From a virus, in the IMG/VR virus record IMGVR_UViG_3300037010_002425, positions 1 to 64,000 of that record: a stretch of 64,000 bases of DNA; one strand, 5' to 3'. This document shows positions 7,535-15,121 of the stretch, piece by piece. The number at the start of each line of letters is the position of its first letter. The stretch's first letter is position 1. Below the pieces are notes generated by a model, which did not search any database, was not told where the DNA came from, and saw nothing but the letters and a program-made list of their open reading frames with translations. Position numbers and translations under genes: made by a program.

Positions 7535-8509
7535 CTATCCTACATCGTCGCCTTTCCTCTTCTTAGCTGTCACGTAGGGATGCGTTAGAAACACCTTTCC
7601 CTCCTGCATTAGCTGCCAGAGGTAGGGTTTCTGCTTCATGAGACCTTTGCGCTCGAAGCTATTGGCCAACTCACGCCACGCAACGATCGTGGCGAGGCGG
7701 TTCTCTTGCAGGTCGTCCTTCGCGATTAGAGAGAAGTCGAGTCCCCAGTTTTCGTACCAACGCCGATAACGCGCCCGGTCCGCCTTGTGGAGGTGGTCGA
7801 GAACAATCCACTTCCCATTCATGTAGATACAGGTGCCGCCGTACTTGTCGGCGCGAAGCCACGTCGTGGAGTCCACGCTATCGAACGGGGCGTACTTTAG
7901 AGTCGTGTGCACGCCTGTTTGCGCGAAGCCATGCACAAACTTTCCCCATTGGTGGCAGCGAGCGATGATGCCGGCTACGCCGTCGTTTAGAGACGAGGCT
8001 ACGCCCACGTACGGAGACACCGTTTCCGCCAGCCACGCGTCGAGCCAATTCTTCCCGCGGTGGGCGTGGAACACTGGCATATACCGCTCGGCGACGCCAG
8101 GCACGGAGAGGAACGTGTTGCTCCAGTCGTCCACTTGCGCCGTCGTAATCATCTGCCCCGGCCGGTCCGGGTCGGCGATGGAGCCGTCAACGTCGAACTC
8201 GACGATAACGTCGAAGAGGTCGCCGTGCTCTTTAACGAAAGTGAGGTACTCCTCGACGTACTTCTTCGGCGACGGAAGACGGCTGCCCATCTTCTCGCCT
8301 TTCATATGGTACGTGAACGCCCCGCTATCGAGCATGAAGCGGAAACCTTTCCCCTTCGCTTCCCGCATCGTGCGCAGTAGCAGCGAGGCGTCCCCGCTCC
8401 GCGCGTTTAGTTGCGAACGAAAGTAGTAGTAGGAGAAGAGGATGTTTTTCACCCCCATTCTAATGAGCACATGGGCCCAAGCCTCACCGCCGGCGAAGTA
8501 GAACAACAC
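7535..8509 (-). CDS. dpdA: DpdA-like 7-deazaguanine DNA transglycosylase, 324 aa
   Basis: The protein resembles phage DpdA proteins, relatives of tRNA-guanine transglycosylase that exchange guanine in DNA for a 7-deazaguanine base. The key motif is MLDSGAF at residues 59-65, including the catalytic Asp61. The N-terminus (FYFAGGEAWAH, then GVKNILFSYYY) and the VEFDVDGS segment near 105-110 are also typical. It starts with GTG at 8509 after a strong AGGAGG. The partner enzymes FolE, QueE and QueD are encoded at 13.2-15.1 kb, which supports a DNA substrate rather than tRNA. The exact base inserted depends on which precursor is made (see findings). Confidence 0.85.
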   Translation of the reverse strand: MLFYFAGGEAWAHVLIRMGVKNILFSYYYFRSQLNARSGDASLLLRTMREAKGKGFRFMLDSGAFTYHMKGEKMGSRLPSPKKYVEEYLTFVKEHGDLFDVIVEFDVDGSIADPDRPGQMITTAQVDDWSNTFLSVPGVAERYMPVFHAHRGKNWLDAWLAETVSPYVGVASSLNDGVAGIIARCHQWGKFVHGFAQTGVHTTLKYAPFDSVDSTTWLRADKYGGTCIYMNGKWIVLDHLHKADRARYRRWYENWGLDFSLIAKDDLQENRLATIVAWRELANSFERKGLMKQKPYLWQLMQEGKVFLTHPYVTAKKRKGDDVG

Positions 8510-8699
8510 GGTTTACCTCCTGGTTTGCGATACAACGAGATTCCCAAAAGCCGCGCCGCTGGCGCCGTTGCCCCGCCAGAAGCCGAAGCGCGCACGCCTG
8601 GTGAAGCCACAGCCGGTAACGCCCGCCAGGAAAAACGCACTGGTGGTATCGCCCTCGGCTAGTAACGAGCCGGCAGAGCCAACACTCTCCCGCGGTCAT
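8484..8699 (-). CDS. Small Cys/His protein overlapping dpdA, 71 aa
   Basis: The ATG overlaps the stop codon of the upstream gene (ATGA), and the frame ends 26 bases inside dpdA. It carries CWLC near the start and HQAC near residue 33, a plausible treble-clef or ribbon zinc site. The C-terminus is Arg-rich. Composition and coupling favour a real gene, but the overlap with dpdA and the lack of any known relative keep confidence moderate. Confidence 0.45.
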   Translation of the reverse strand: MTAGECWLCRLVTSRGRYHQCVFPGGRYRLWLHQACALRLLAGQRRQRRGFWESRCIANQEVNRVVLLRRR

Positions 8700-8920
8700 T
8701 CGAAGTCCTTCGAGGTTAGAGTGCCGTCTACGTGCACCAACGTCACGGTGAGATGCTGGCTTTCGGAGCTGGCACCTAGCTCCTCTAAAACGGGCACGGT
8801 GAGCGTCACGCCTTCCAGCGTTAGAGCGTTGAGAGCTGCAGGTGAGAGAATGACGCGGCGCACGCTTGGGTTAACGCGCTTCCGCAGGTAGTCGATCAAG
8901 GCACGTTCGCGGTCTGTCAT
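8696..8920 (-). CDS. Hypothetical protein, 74 aa
   Basis: Unrecognised. The ATG at 8920 (MTDRERALIDYLRKR) is preferred to a longer frame because a GGGAG site precedes it and the longer reading would run through a terminator. The first 25 residues are helical and basic, followed by beta-strand-like sequence (VTLTVPVLEEL, HLTVTLVHVDG). Confidence 0.6.
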   Translation of the reverse strand: MTDRERALIDYLRKRVNPSVRRVILSPAALNALTLEGVTLTVPVLEELGASSESQHLTVTLVHVDGTLTSKDFE

Positions 8921-9049
8921 GGTTCTACGTCTCCCGATTGCGGCGCCTAGGATGGCCCTAGGACGCGTCTTAGTGATCGCCTGGTAGGGGTCCATGGGCC
9001 CGCCTGAAAGCGTCTGTAGGGCGCCTTGGCGGCGCGGCATGGCCAAACG

Positions 9050-9080
9050 GAAAAGGGGCGTCCCCATCGGAGGCGCCCCC
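9050..9080 (-). terminator. Rho-independent terminator
   Basis: An 11-base stem (9055-9065 with 9069-9079, one mismatch) rich in G and C is followed on the minus strand by TTTT. It lies 37 bases after the gene ending at 9117. Confidence 0.8.
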
Positions 9081-9116
9081 ATCCTTCACAGTCTCACGAT
9101 AGCCGATGCGAAGCGT

Positions 9117-10235
9117 TCAGCCCTTCTTGCCCTTTTCCTTCACTTCTTCGAGTTCGTCGGCGGAGATGAAGGATTTGTTGCCGTCAGCCCACTTCACTTC
9201 CGGGTCGCCGTCGTCGTCCGCAGCGCCGGTAAGCGTGCCGAAAACTTTCTTGCCCTCGTGCGTGGTGTAGACCTTCTGGCCCTTCGTGTAGGGGCTCTCT
9301 TCCTCTTCGTCGCCCTCTTCCTCGTCCGACTCTTCCTCGGTCTCTTCTTCCTCTTCCTCTTCCTCTTCCTCTTCGTCGCCCTCTTCCTGGCTGGCGGCGA
9401 TGGTGGCGATGAGGGCTGCACGGAGAACCTTCGGCGCTTCCTTGCCCTTCGTGGCAGCGTCGACGTCGAAGTCGATGGCTTCCGCGAGTTCGCAAAGCTG
9501 CGTCCAGTTCATTTTCTCGATCTGCGCAGGCTCGACGTCACCGCTCGCAATGAGCGCCGAGACATCAACCTCGTCTTCCTCCGCCTTGGCGCCCTTCTTC
9601 GGCGGCTTGGTCGGTCCCGCCTTGGGCATCGGCGTCTCTTCTTTCACGGCGCCTTTCTTGCCACTCGCTTCGGCGACGTCGCCCCACGTGGTGGCGTCCA
9701 TTCCGGGCACCATCTTGACGACGCTGGCAATGCGGCCTTCGAGTTCCCAGCCTTCGAAGTCCTTCGACTTGAGGCGCTCATTGAACGCCTTGAGAAGGTC
9801 GGCCTGCTTCGCCGCCTTGATTGCGTCCGCCTCCCAACCGAGGAATTGCCACGCCCAGGCTCGGAGCGACGAGAGCTTCGCGCCGGCGAGATCGAGCTGC
9901 ATGTTGAGGTTGTCGTCAACCGACACGAGGTGGCTGTCGATGACGTAGAGGTTCTTCTCCGTGACGGCGAGGCGAAGGGCGAAACTGGTGAGAACCGTTG
10001 AGAGGCTCTGGCCGTCGATAGTGGCTTCGTCGAGGGCGAGCGCCTGCACCTCCGCCGCCGTCTTCTTGCCGATGCCCTTCTTGGGGGCGGGAGCTTCCTC
10101 TTCCTCCTCTTCGGCTTCCTCTTCGTCCTCGTCGACCTCCGCGGGCGCCTTCTTGCCAATCGAGGCGGGCTTGCCGATGCCCTTCTTGGCAACAGGGGCG
10201 GAAGCGACGGACTTGGTGGGTTTCGTGAGAGCCAT
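9117..10235 (-). CDS. Hypothetical protein with poly-acidic segment and SH3-like C-terminus, 372 aa
   Basis: Start at the ATG 10235 (MALTKPTKSV) after AAAGGT. The N-terminus carries Lys/Gly/Pro-rich repeats (KKGIGKP, SIGKKAP, KKGIGKK) separated by an acidic run. Residues about 75-275 form a helical core without recognised family. A second, very long Glu/Asp tract (about 285-320) precedes a short beta-rich domain (YTKGQKVYTTHEG to KSFISADELEEV) that looks like a KOW/SH3-type fold. Alternating basic and acidic tracts suggest a nucleic-acid or protein-coating role, perhaps histone-like. This is inference only. Its own terminator follows, so it may be strongly expressed. Confidence 0.65.
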   Translation of the reverse strand: MALTKPTKSVASAPVAKKGIGKPASIGKKAPAEVDEDEEEAEEEEEEAPAPKKGIGKKTAAEVQALALDEATIDGQSLSTVLTSFALRLAVTEKNLYVIDSHLVSVDDNLNMQLDLAGAKLSSLRAWAWQFLGWEADAIKAAKQADLLKAFNERLKSKDFEGWELEGRIASVVKMVPGMDATTWGDVAEASGKKGAVKEETPMPKAGPTKPPKKGAKAEEDEVDVSALIASGDVEPAQIEKMNWTQLCELAEAIDFDVDAATKGKEAPKVLRAALIATIAASQEEGDEEEEEEEEEEETEEESDEEEGDEEEESPYTKGQKVYTTHEGKKVFGTLTGAADDDGDPEVKWADGNKSFISADELEEVKEKGKKG

Positions 10236-10350
10236 TGTGTTTGTACCTTTTTCTTCGGTTTCGGTTAGTGACGTGGGGGGAGAGATGACGTTAGCCCATG
10301 CCGCCAAAGTGTTAGGCCGGGTCTCTTCGTCTAGTAGGAGGCGGTTAGTC

Positions 10351-10704
10351 TTAGCCAGGTTCGCGGGTGAAAGCAATAGTGACGTTTTCCTCGCCATTAT
10401 ACCGCTCCTCCACGCGGATTCCCGCGTCAGACAGTCCTAGGTCTAGTGCCCAGTTAGCGAGGCCACCGGGCCTAGCCAGCTGCATCGAGAGAACGAAGCG
10501 CCCTTCCGGGGTTCGCCCTAGTTGGTAGATTGAGCCAACCTGCTCGTACAGTACGATGGCGACTTCCTGCCTACGCATGGCGAGCATTAGCTGCTGTAAC
10601 GAGCGGGACGAAGTGCAGAGCCACCATTCCGCGCCGCCGATATAGTCGGCTAGGGGTTCGGATAGTGCCGCAGGATGGCCGTAGTCAGGCCACAGCTGTG
10701 ACAC
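10351..10704 (-). CDS. Hypothetical protein, 117 aa
   Basis: Unrecognised mixed protein. I place the start at GTG 10704, seven bases after the upstream stop codon and behind AAAGGG. A GTG at 10758 would overlap the upstream gene by 47 bases and lacks a ribosome binding site. The sequence contains a Trp-rich stretch (GGAEWWLCTSS) and later beta-strands (VAIVLYEQVGSIYQLGRT). No motif assigns a function. Confidence 0.55.
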   Translation of the reverse strand: MSQLWPDYGHPAALSEPLADYIGGAEWWLCTSSRSLQQLMLAMRRQEVAIVLYEQVGSIYQLGRTPEGRFVLSMQLARPGGLANWALDLGLSDAGIRVEERYNGEENVTIAFTREPG

Positions 10705-10711
10705 CTGCCCT

Positions 10712-11116
10712 TTACGTCCCAAGGCGGGACAGCTCCTCTGCGATGCGTCCGTAGGCACCGTCCACGCTTTCGTCGTCGGAGGCTTCGTAAAGCTTCCCGA
10801 TCAACAGCGTAATGCGCCGCGGGGACCGCGTGTCGCAGGAATGCTCGGCCCAAAACAGGCCAAGGCGCGCGCATTGCCGTTCCAGCGAGAGCCGCCCAGT
10901 AAGGGGCTTCATCGTCCGGATACCCGTCGCATCGGGGCTGTCAGGGCGCCTTTCGGCGACACCAACGCGCGCTCCACGAGGCTCGCTAGAAGGGGCGGGC
11001 TCTTCTGCCGCTGCCTTCGCTTTCTTCTTGGTAGGTACAGGCGGCGCCTCGGTGGGCTTCTTGGAAACCTTTGCAGGTAACGCGGGAGGGACTTTTGGCT
11101 TGAGCTTGAGTTTCAT
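10712..11116 (-). CDS. Hypothetical KLKLK-tagged protein, 134 aa
   Basis: The N-terminus MKLKLKPK is followed by about 45 residues rich in Pro, Lys and Ala, then a helical C-terminal domain (about 70-134, SLERQCARLGLFWAEH onward). The KLKLK start recurs on the RecA-like protein and on the proteins at 12756 and 29081, suggesting a shared sorting or docking tag. The ATG overlaps the stop codon of the upstream gene (ATGA). Confidence 0.65.
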   Translation of the reverse strand: MKLKLKPKVPPALPAKVSKKPTEAPPVPTKKKAKAAAEEPAPSSEPRGARVGVAERRPDSPDATGIRTMKPLTGRLSLERQCARLGLFWAEHSCDTRSPRRITLLIGKLYEASDDESVDGAYGRIAEELSRLGT

Positions 11117-11295
11117 CCTTTCGCCTCGACGGCTAGCCGCTTAGCGGCCCATTCAAGAAACAGAGGGAAGCTGGCGAACTCGCGTTCGACGCCTGCGTGG
11201 ACGCCTGCGTTAACGGCGCCATTCGGGAGAACGACGACGAAGGCGATAGGCGCCGGGAACGTGGGGATCTTCGTTAGAGGGGCTGGGTTTCTCAT
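11113..11295 (-). CDS. Hypothetical protein, 60 aa
   Basis: Small unrecognised protein with a hydrophobic middle (APIAFVVVLPNGAVNAGVHAG) too polar for a clear membrane helix. The start at 11295 lies just behind the second copy of the tripartite 51-base element. The stop codon overlaps the start of the KLKLK protein downstream. Confidence 0.55.
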   Translation of the reverse strand: MRNPAPLTKIPTFPAPIAFVVVLPNGAVNAGVHAGVEREFASFPLFLEWAAKRLAVEAKG

Positions 11296-11314
11296 CGGCG
11301 AGGTCCGTTCTAAT

Positions 11315-11365
11315 GAATTGCTAACAGCCTGTATACAAGAAAAGAGAGGCGCCCATTAGAAAGGT
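11315..11365 (-). promoter_or_regulatory. Tripartite 51-base element, copy B
   Basis: Same three blocks and same 7-base spacers as 7478-7528. In this copy the first variable spacer, read on the plus strand, completes a GTATAC palindrome, the core of the repeats at 2.3 kb. It overlaps the 3' end of the 123-residue gene and lies about 20 bases before the ATG at 11295. Confidence 0.65.
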
Positions 11366-11692
11366 GGGACATGTAGGTTTAGCCTCTTGCCGACGACAGA
11401 AGGCTACCGAGGTGGCGGGAAGGTCGCTAGGGCACGCAACCGCATCGCGGAGAAGGACGTAGCCTGTAAACCGGCTGCCGCCCCAGCAAGAAAGCTCGCT
11501 CGCAGGGCGAAGGTCCCTGCAGGCGGAGTCGCACTTCAGGCAGCGGATAGTCAGTCCCCATTGCACGATAAAGCCGCGCTTACGGGGAGCGCACTTCGAA
11601 CAGAGAGTAGCCCCGTTCTCTAGCAACTGATAGCGGCAGGGGTCTCTGAACATGCCGTACTTTAGCGTCATGCCTGCGGAGAATTGGCTCAT
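11321..11692 (-). CDS. Cys-rich hypothetical protein, 123 aa
   Basis: Several Cys pairs (CSKC near 31-34, CLKC then AC near 51-58, and single Cys residues after) suggest a zinc-ribbon protein. The last 15 residues are encoded inside the conserved tripartite element, so the natural end may be set by regulatory rather than protein constraint. The ATG overlaps the stop codon of the upstream membrane protein by 4 bases. Confidence 0.55.
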   Translation of the reverse strand: MSQFSAGMTLKYGMFRDPCRYQLLENGATLCSKCAPRKRGFIVQWGLTIRCLKCDSACRDLRPASELSCWGGSRFTGYVLLRDAVACPSDLPATSVAFCRRQEAKPTCPTFLMGASLFLYTGC

Positions 11693-12144
11693 CGGTACAG
11701 GGTGCCTTTCTGCCAGACATCATCGATACTGACGTTGCAGCCGCCGGGGAACTTCTCCCGCATATAGGCGCTGTACGTTTGCAGCCTAAGCCGCTGAATG
11801 TCGCTGTAGCTCACCGGACGCAGCAGTATCCCCGATAGAGGAACGCAGCCTCCGGTAAAGATTACGACGAGAGCCAAAACGTACGTGCCGTGGTCCCCCT
11901 TCAGGTCGAGAGCTAGAAGAACTCCCGCGAAACTGACGATCAGCGTCACCAAGAAGAAGGCGTGGTGCCTCGTGGTTCTGGCTAGCTCCATCGAGTCGAG
12001 CTTCGCCTGTACGCGCGCGAGGCACTCTTCGTCGTTATGCTCGGTCCAAGTCCCGAGAAGCTGCGTGAGTGCTTTTTCGTCTTTGGTTAGCGGAGCGACG
12101 GGAGGGTAGTAGGGCACCTCTCCCGGTTTGCGGTAGGGTTCCAT
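11689..12144 (-). CDS. Membrane protein with two transmembrane helices, 151 aa
   Basis: A charged N-terminal domain (1-58) is followed by two hydrophobic segments, about 60-81 (HHAFFLVTLIVSFAGVLLAL) and 87-108 (YVLALVVIFTGGCVPLSGIL), with a short loop between, then a cytoplasmic-type tail. No holin or known inner-membrane family is recognised, although two-helix phage proteins can act in lysis or superinfection exclusion. Confidence 0.65.
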   Translation of the reverse strand: MEPYRKPGEVPYYPPVAPLTKDEKALTQLLGTWTEHNDEECLARVQAKLDSMELARTTRHHAFFLVTLIVSFAGVLLALDLKGDHGTYVLALVVIFTGGCVPLSGILLRPVSYSDIQRLRLQTYSAYMREKFPGGCNVSIDDVWQKGTLYR

Positions 12145-12458
12145 TAGACAGCCAAGCTCGCCGGCTTGCTGAGCCGATAGACGCCATCGAGCCCAGGGAG
12201 CCTTGCGTAGCCAGTAACCCAGAGTCCGCCGAAGGTAGCCCAGACGACTTCCCCGTCGGTCATGGTCTTGGCGTAGCTATCCAGCCAGCTCCTAATGGCA
12301 CTTCGGCAGGACGCGACGACGTTTTGCCTACGAACAAGCTCCCAGCGCTCAACGCCAGGAGGGCCGAGCGGCATCTCTGTAACCTCGCACGATGACGATA
12401 CAGAGAAAGCCGTCTGATTCAGCCTGTGTAGGTCGAAAGAGAATGTTTGCTGTTCCAT
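12144..12458 (-). CDS. Hypothetical protein, 104 aa
   Basis: Start at ATG 12458 (MEQQTFSFDLHRL), one base after the upstream stop codon and behind GAGGGGG. The longer frame is an out-of-register shadow of the neighbour. Unrecognised. The stop/start junction with the membrane protein downstream overlaps by 1 base (TAATG). Confidence 0.6.
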   Translation of the reverse strand: MEQQTFSFDLHRLNQTAFSVSSSCEVTEMPLGPPGVERWELVRRQNVVASCRSAIRSWLDSYAKTMTDGEVVWATFGGLWVTGYARLPGLDGVYRLSKPASLAV

Positions 12459-12459
12459 T

Positions 12460-12759
12460 TTAGACCCCCTCGCAAGAGCATGGCAGCCCGTGTCCACACG
12501 TCTTCTTGCCCCGCTTCGCGGCAGGTCGCTTCTCCGCCGACGCCGTAAGCCATTCTTCGGGAATACAGAAGATGCGACCTTCAGGCGTAGTGACGCTGTG
12601 CCAAGTCTTGTTTCCCTTTTTAATAACGCCACTAATGCGAACAAAGAAGCCGGTAGGGTCGGTCACCTCGCGCATGAGGCACGCCAGGTAGTGCAGGAAG
12701 TCGGAAGTGTTGGTGAGTTTTGCGTCAACGCCGGGGGACAGCGGGAGTTTCTTAGTCAT
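12460..12759 (-). CDS. Hypothetical protein, 99 aa
   Basis: Unrecognised. The C-terminal region is basic (EKRPAAKRGKK) and ends with a Cys/His cluster (TCGHGLPCSCEG) of the kind that binds zinc and that often closes small phage proteins. The ATG overlaps the stop codon of the KLKLR-tagged gene upstream. Confidence 0.6.
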   Translation of the reverse strand: MTKKLPLSPGVDAKLTNTSDFLHYLACLMREVTDPTGFFVRISGVIKKGNKTWHSVTTPEGRIFCIPEEWLTASAEKRPAAKRGKKTCGHGLPCSCEGV

Positions 12760-13232
12760 CGAAGCCTCAGTTTCAGCTTGGGTTTACCGACAACAAATTC
12801 AAGCTTCGAGGGCTGCTTCTGGTTCGCGATTTTCTTCGCGATGAGCCGCTGCAGCGGAGTGAGCTTGATACCGAGAGAGTTCTCCAGCTTGTCGACGTCG
12901 GCGTCTTCCTTCCAGCCTTCGAGCTTTTTCACGAGGTCCCGCGCGCCTTGTACGGAGATCGCGAAAACGTCCTCTTTAGTGGCACCTGCTCGATAGGCGC
13001 GGTTAATGAGCTGTGCGCGGGAAAGAAGCTCGAAGGGGATGTCTTGCTCTTTCAGCACGAACCCTTGCTGCTCCTCGTCTTCGAGCTTCCGTTGCTCGTC
13101 GCGCAGCGCCTCCCGTCCGCGGGCGAGGGCGGGAGCTGTCTTGCGGTCAAGAAAAGAGCCGGGAGAAGTCTCCACGGCCCATCCTTCCACCGGGCGTTTC
13201 TGTGCGGGTTTCAGCCGCAGCTTGAGTTTCAT
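12756..13232 (-). CDS. Hypothetical protein with KLKLR tags at both ends, 158 aa
   Basis: The sequence begins MKLKLRLKPAQKR and ends GKPKLKLRLR, so the same alternating Lys/Leu tag is present at both termini. Between them is a largely helical domain (LLSRAQLINRAYRAG; ARDLVKKLEGW; PLQRLIAKKIANQ). It sits directly downstream of FolE with a 4-base overlap and so is probably co-expressed with the deazaguanine genes, but nothing ties it to that pathway chemically. Confidence 0.65.
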   Translation of the reverse strand: MKLKLRLKPAQKRPVEGWAVETSPGSFLDRKTAPALARGREALRDEQRKLEDEEQQGFVLKEQDIPFELLSRAQLINRAYRAGATKEDVFAISVQGARDLVKKLEGWKEDADVDKLENSLGIKLTPLQRLIAKKIANQKQPSKLEFVVGKPKLKLRLR

Positions 13233-13855
13233 CGTTGGTTCCCTTTAGCGAATTGGAGCTGTTGGTAGAACTCGTCGATAGCCTTAGGCAAGGTGCGCCC
13301 GTGGTCAGGACGAATGGCGGTGGTGATCATCTGCGTGTTGGCCTGTTTAACGCCGCGGCACCGCATACATTGGTGCGCGCCTTCGAACAGGGCGACGACG
13401 AGACGCGGGCTGGCGTGTTCCATGACGAAGTCGACCACTTGGCGCGTAAGGCGCTCCTGGATTTGGAGCATTCGCGAATAGTGGGTAACGACGCGCGGAA
13501 TCTTCGAGGCTCCGACGACTTTCTCCTCCGGGATGTACGCCACGTAAGCCGCGCCAGTGAAGGGCAGTAGGTGGTGGGCGCAGAGCGACGTGTAGTCAAT
13601 CGGCCCGATGAACACCATGGCGTCATTCCCATCGCTGGGAAAGCAGGTGAACGAGTCTATTAGAGCTTGCTCCGCGCCGTCAATATAGCCCGCTAGAAGC
13701 TCTTCGCGGTACATCTTAACGATGCGCTTAGGGGTCGACTTGAGGTCTAGCGCCCCGTCGGCGAATTCCTGCTGCGGAATGTTGAGACCTTTGAAGAACG
13801 ACAAGAAGTCGTCTGACGGCGTCCGCTTTTTGGGGAGCTTCACGGCAGCTCCCAC
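13229..13855 (-). CDS. folE: GTP cyclohydrolase I (FolE), 208 aa
   Basis: The first enzyme of pterin and 7-deazaguanine synthesis, converting GTP to dihydroneopterin triphosphate. Conserved zinc and active-site motifs are present: CAHHLLPF at 92-99 (Cys92, His94, His95) and HQCMRCRGV at 161-169 (Cys163). Length is normal for the type I enzyme. It is followed by a KLKLR protein and preceded by QueE with a 16-base overlap, and QueD lies just upstream, so it belongs to a modification cassette rather than folate supply. Confidence 0.93.
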   Translation of the reverse strand: MGAAVKLPKKRTPSDDFLSFFKGLNIPQQEFADGALDLKSTPKRIVKMYREELLAGYIDGAEQALIDSFTCFPSDGNDAMVFIGPIDYTSLCAHHLLPFTGAAYVAYIPEEKVVGASKIPRVVTHYSRMLQIQERLTRQVVDFVMEHASPRLVVALFEGAHQCMRCRGVKQANTQMITTAIRPDHGRTLPKAIDEFYQQLQFAKGNQR

Positions 13856-14601
13856 ACCTTGTGAGCCTGTACGCCAAGGCGGATGTCAGAATTTCGGTAG
13901 CCTAGCCGCAGCAACGCCTTTCGAAGCCTATCCGCCTCCTCCAAGCACTCTTGCATAGGGATCCCGTCCACGGGCTGTAGATAGACGCTTTGTCCTAAAA
14001 GCTTAGCGTACGGCGGAATGTCGAGCGGAAGAGCCGAGGTGCCGGGCACCAGAAGCAGCTTGAGGCAGTCAAACTGAACGAGGTGATCGTGCGACTTGTA
14101 TTGCTGTGCAAGTGGCGCGGGGGGCTTCGGAGCTAGCGCGTAGTGGGTATTCCATGCTTTATCGAGGGGAGGCAGAACACCGTTGGTCTCGATGACGACC
14201 TCCGTCTGGCCCTTAGCGTTTTGGAGAATCACGTCTACTAGCCGCTGGCTAAGCTGCAGGAGCGGTTCCCCTCCGGTAAAGACGATGAGGGCGTCGGGCT
14301 CGGGAGTCATATCGAGCACCCGCCTAACAAGTTCTTCGAACGTCAACACGCCTCCGTTGGCCCCGTTAGGCTTCGCGAAGTCGGTGTCGCAGAAGCGAAC
14401 GCAGGAACCGTTCGGCGTTTCCGCAAGGCGAGTCTCTTCTCGCCCCGACCAGAGGTTGCAGCCGGCGAAACGCACGAAGGTAGCGAGCCGCCCAAGACGA
14501 GAGCCCTCGCCCTGGTACGTTTTGAAGATGCTGTTAACCGCGTAGCGGTCGCGGGAGACAATCCCGTCGGTAACGGGAAGGTGCTTGTTGTCAGAAGCCA
14601 T
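13840..14601 (-). CDS. queE: 7-carboxy-7-deazaguanine synthase (QueE), radical SAM, 253 aa
   Basis: Converts 6-carboxy-tetrahydropterin to 7-carboxy-7-deazaguanine (CDG). Typical features are TYQGEGSRLG near 28-37, the cluster-binding region FAGCNLW with Cys48, FCDTDF with Cys71, and GGEPLLQ at 110-116. The cysteine spacing is Cys48-x18-Cys67-x3-Cys71, longer than the Cx14Cx2C I know for this subfamily. The protein lies between QueD and FolE with overlapping ends, indicating one operon. Confidence 0.9.
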   Translation of the reverse strand: MASDNKHLPVTDGIVSRDRYAVNSIFKTYQGEGSRLGRLATFVRFAGCNLWSGREETRLAETPNGSCVRFCDTDFAKPNGANGGVLTFEELVRRVLDMTPEPDALIVFTGGEPLLQLSQRLVDVILQNAKGQTEVVIETNGVLPPLDKAWNTHYALAPKPPAPLAQQYKSHDHLVQFDCLKLLLVPGTSALPLDIPPYAKLLGQSVYLQPVDGIPMQECLEEADRLRKALLRLGYRNSDIRLGVQAHKVWELP

Positions 14602-15121
14602 CGCAAGCGCTCGCTTTCCCGTTGGGAGTTTCGTACACCTCGATGCCCGTCACGAAGACGCTTTTGCTAACCGCGGCGAGGCTGCGGCGCGCCTGCTCAA
14701 GCACGTAGAGCGCCAGGCACTCGGCCGTGGGCGGGTCCTGCATGATCACGAGCTTCGTTCTCTCGTCGGCAGCCAGTGCGGGAATGAGCGGGTCGCCCAC
14801 CTGCAGGATAGTCGCGTGGTCAAGAGTCTCGTTAAGCCACTTTCCGACGGTGCTCTTGATGTCGTCGAAGTCGATGATCATCCCGTCGTTATTGGCGAGT
14901 TCTTGATGCCAGCCGCTAGCCAGTGGCTCGATAAGCTTGTGGCCGGTACCGACAGATTCGTGGCCAATTTCGACGGTTAGAAGAAAGTCGTAGCGGTGGC
15001 CGTGCAGCCCCGAGCACTTCCCCTTGTGGGCGAGCAGGCGGTGCGCGGAGTCGATGGACATTCGAATCGTCGCCGACGGACGAAGACGACGAAGGCCAGA
15101 AGTAATGTGTGTAACGCTCAT
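14591..15121 (-). CDS. queD: 6-carboxy-tetrahydropterin synthase (QueD), 176 aa
   Basis: Second step of the deazaguanine pathway. The 6-pyruvoyl-tetrahydropterin synthase fold is shown by the zinc ligands His27 (SAHRL) and His40/His42 (GLHGH), the catalytic Cys36, the LDH triad part near 100-102, and PTAE near 131-134. It is somewhat longer than the usual 120-150 residues because of an insertion near 55-80. Its stop codon overlaps the start of QueE. Confidence 0.92.
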   Translation of the reverse strand: MSVTHITSGLRRLRPSATIRMSIDSAHRLLAHKGKCSGLHGHRYDFLLTVEIGHESVGTGHKLIEPLASGWHQELANNDGMIIDFDDIKSTVGKWLNETLDHATILQVGDPLIPALAADERTKLVIMQDPPTAECLALYVLEQARRSLAAVSKSVFVTGIEVYETPNGKASACDGF

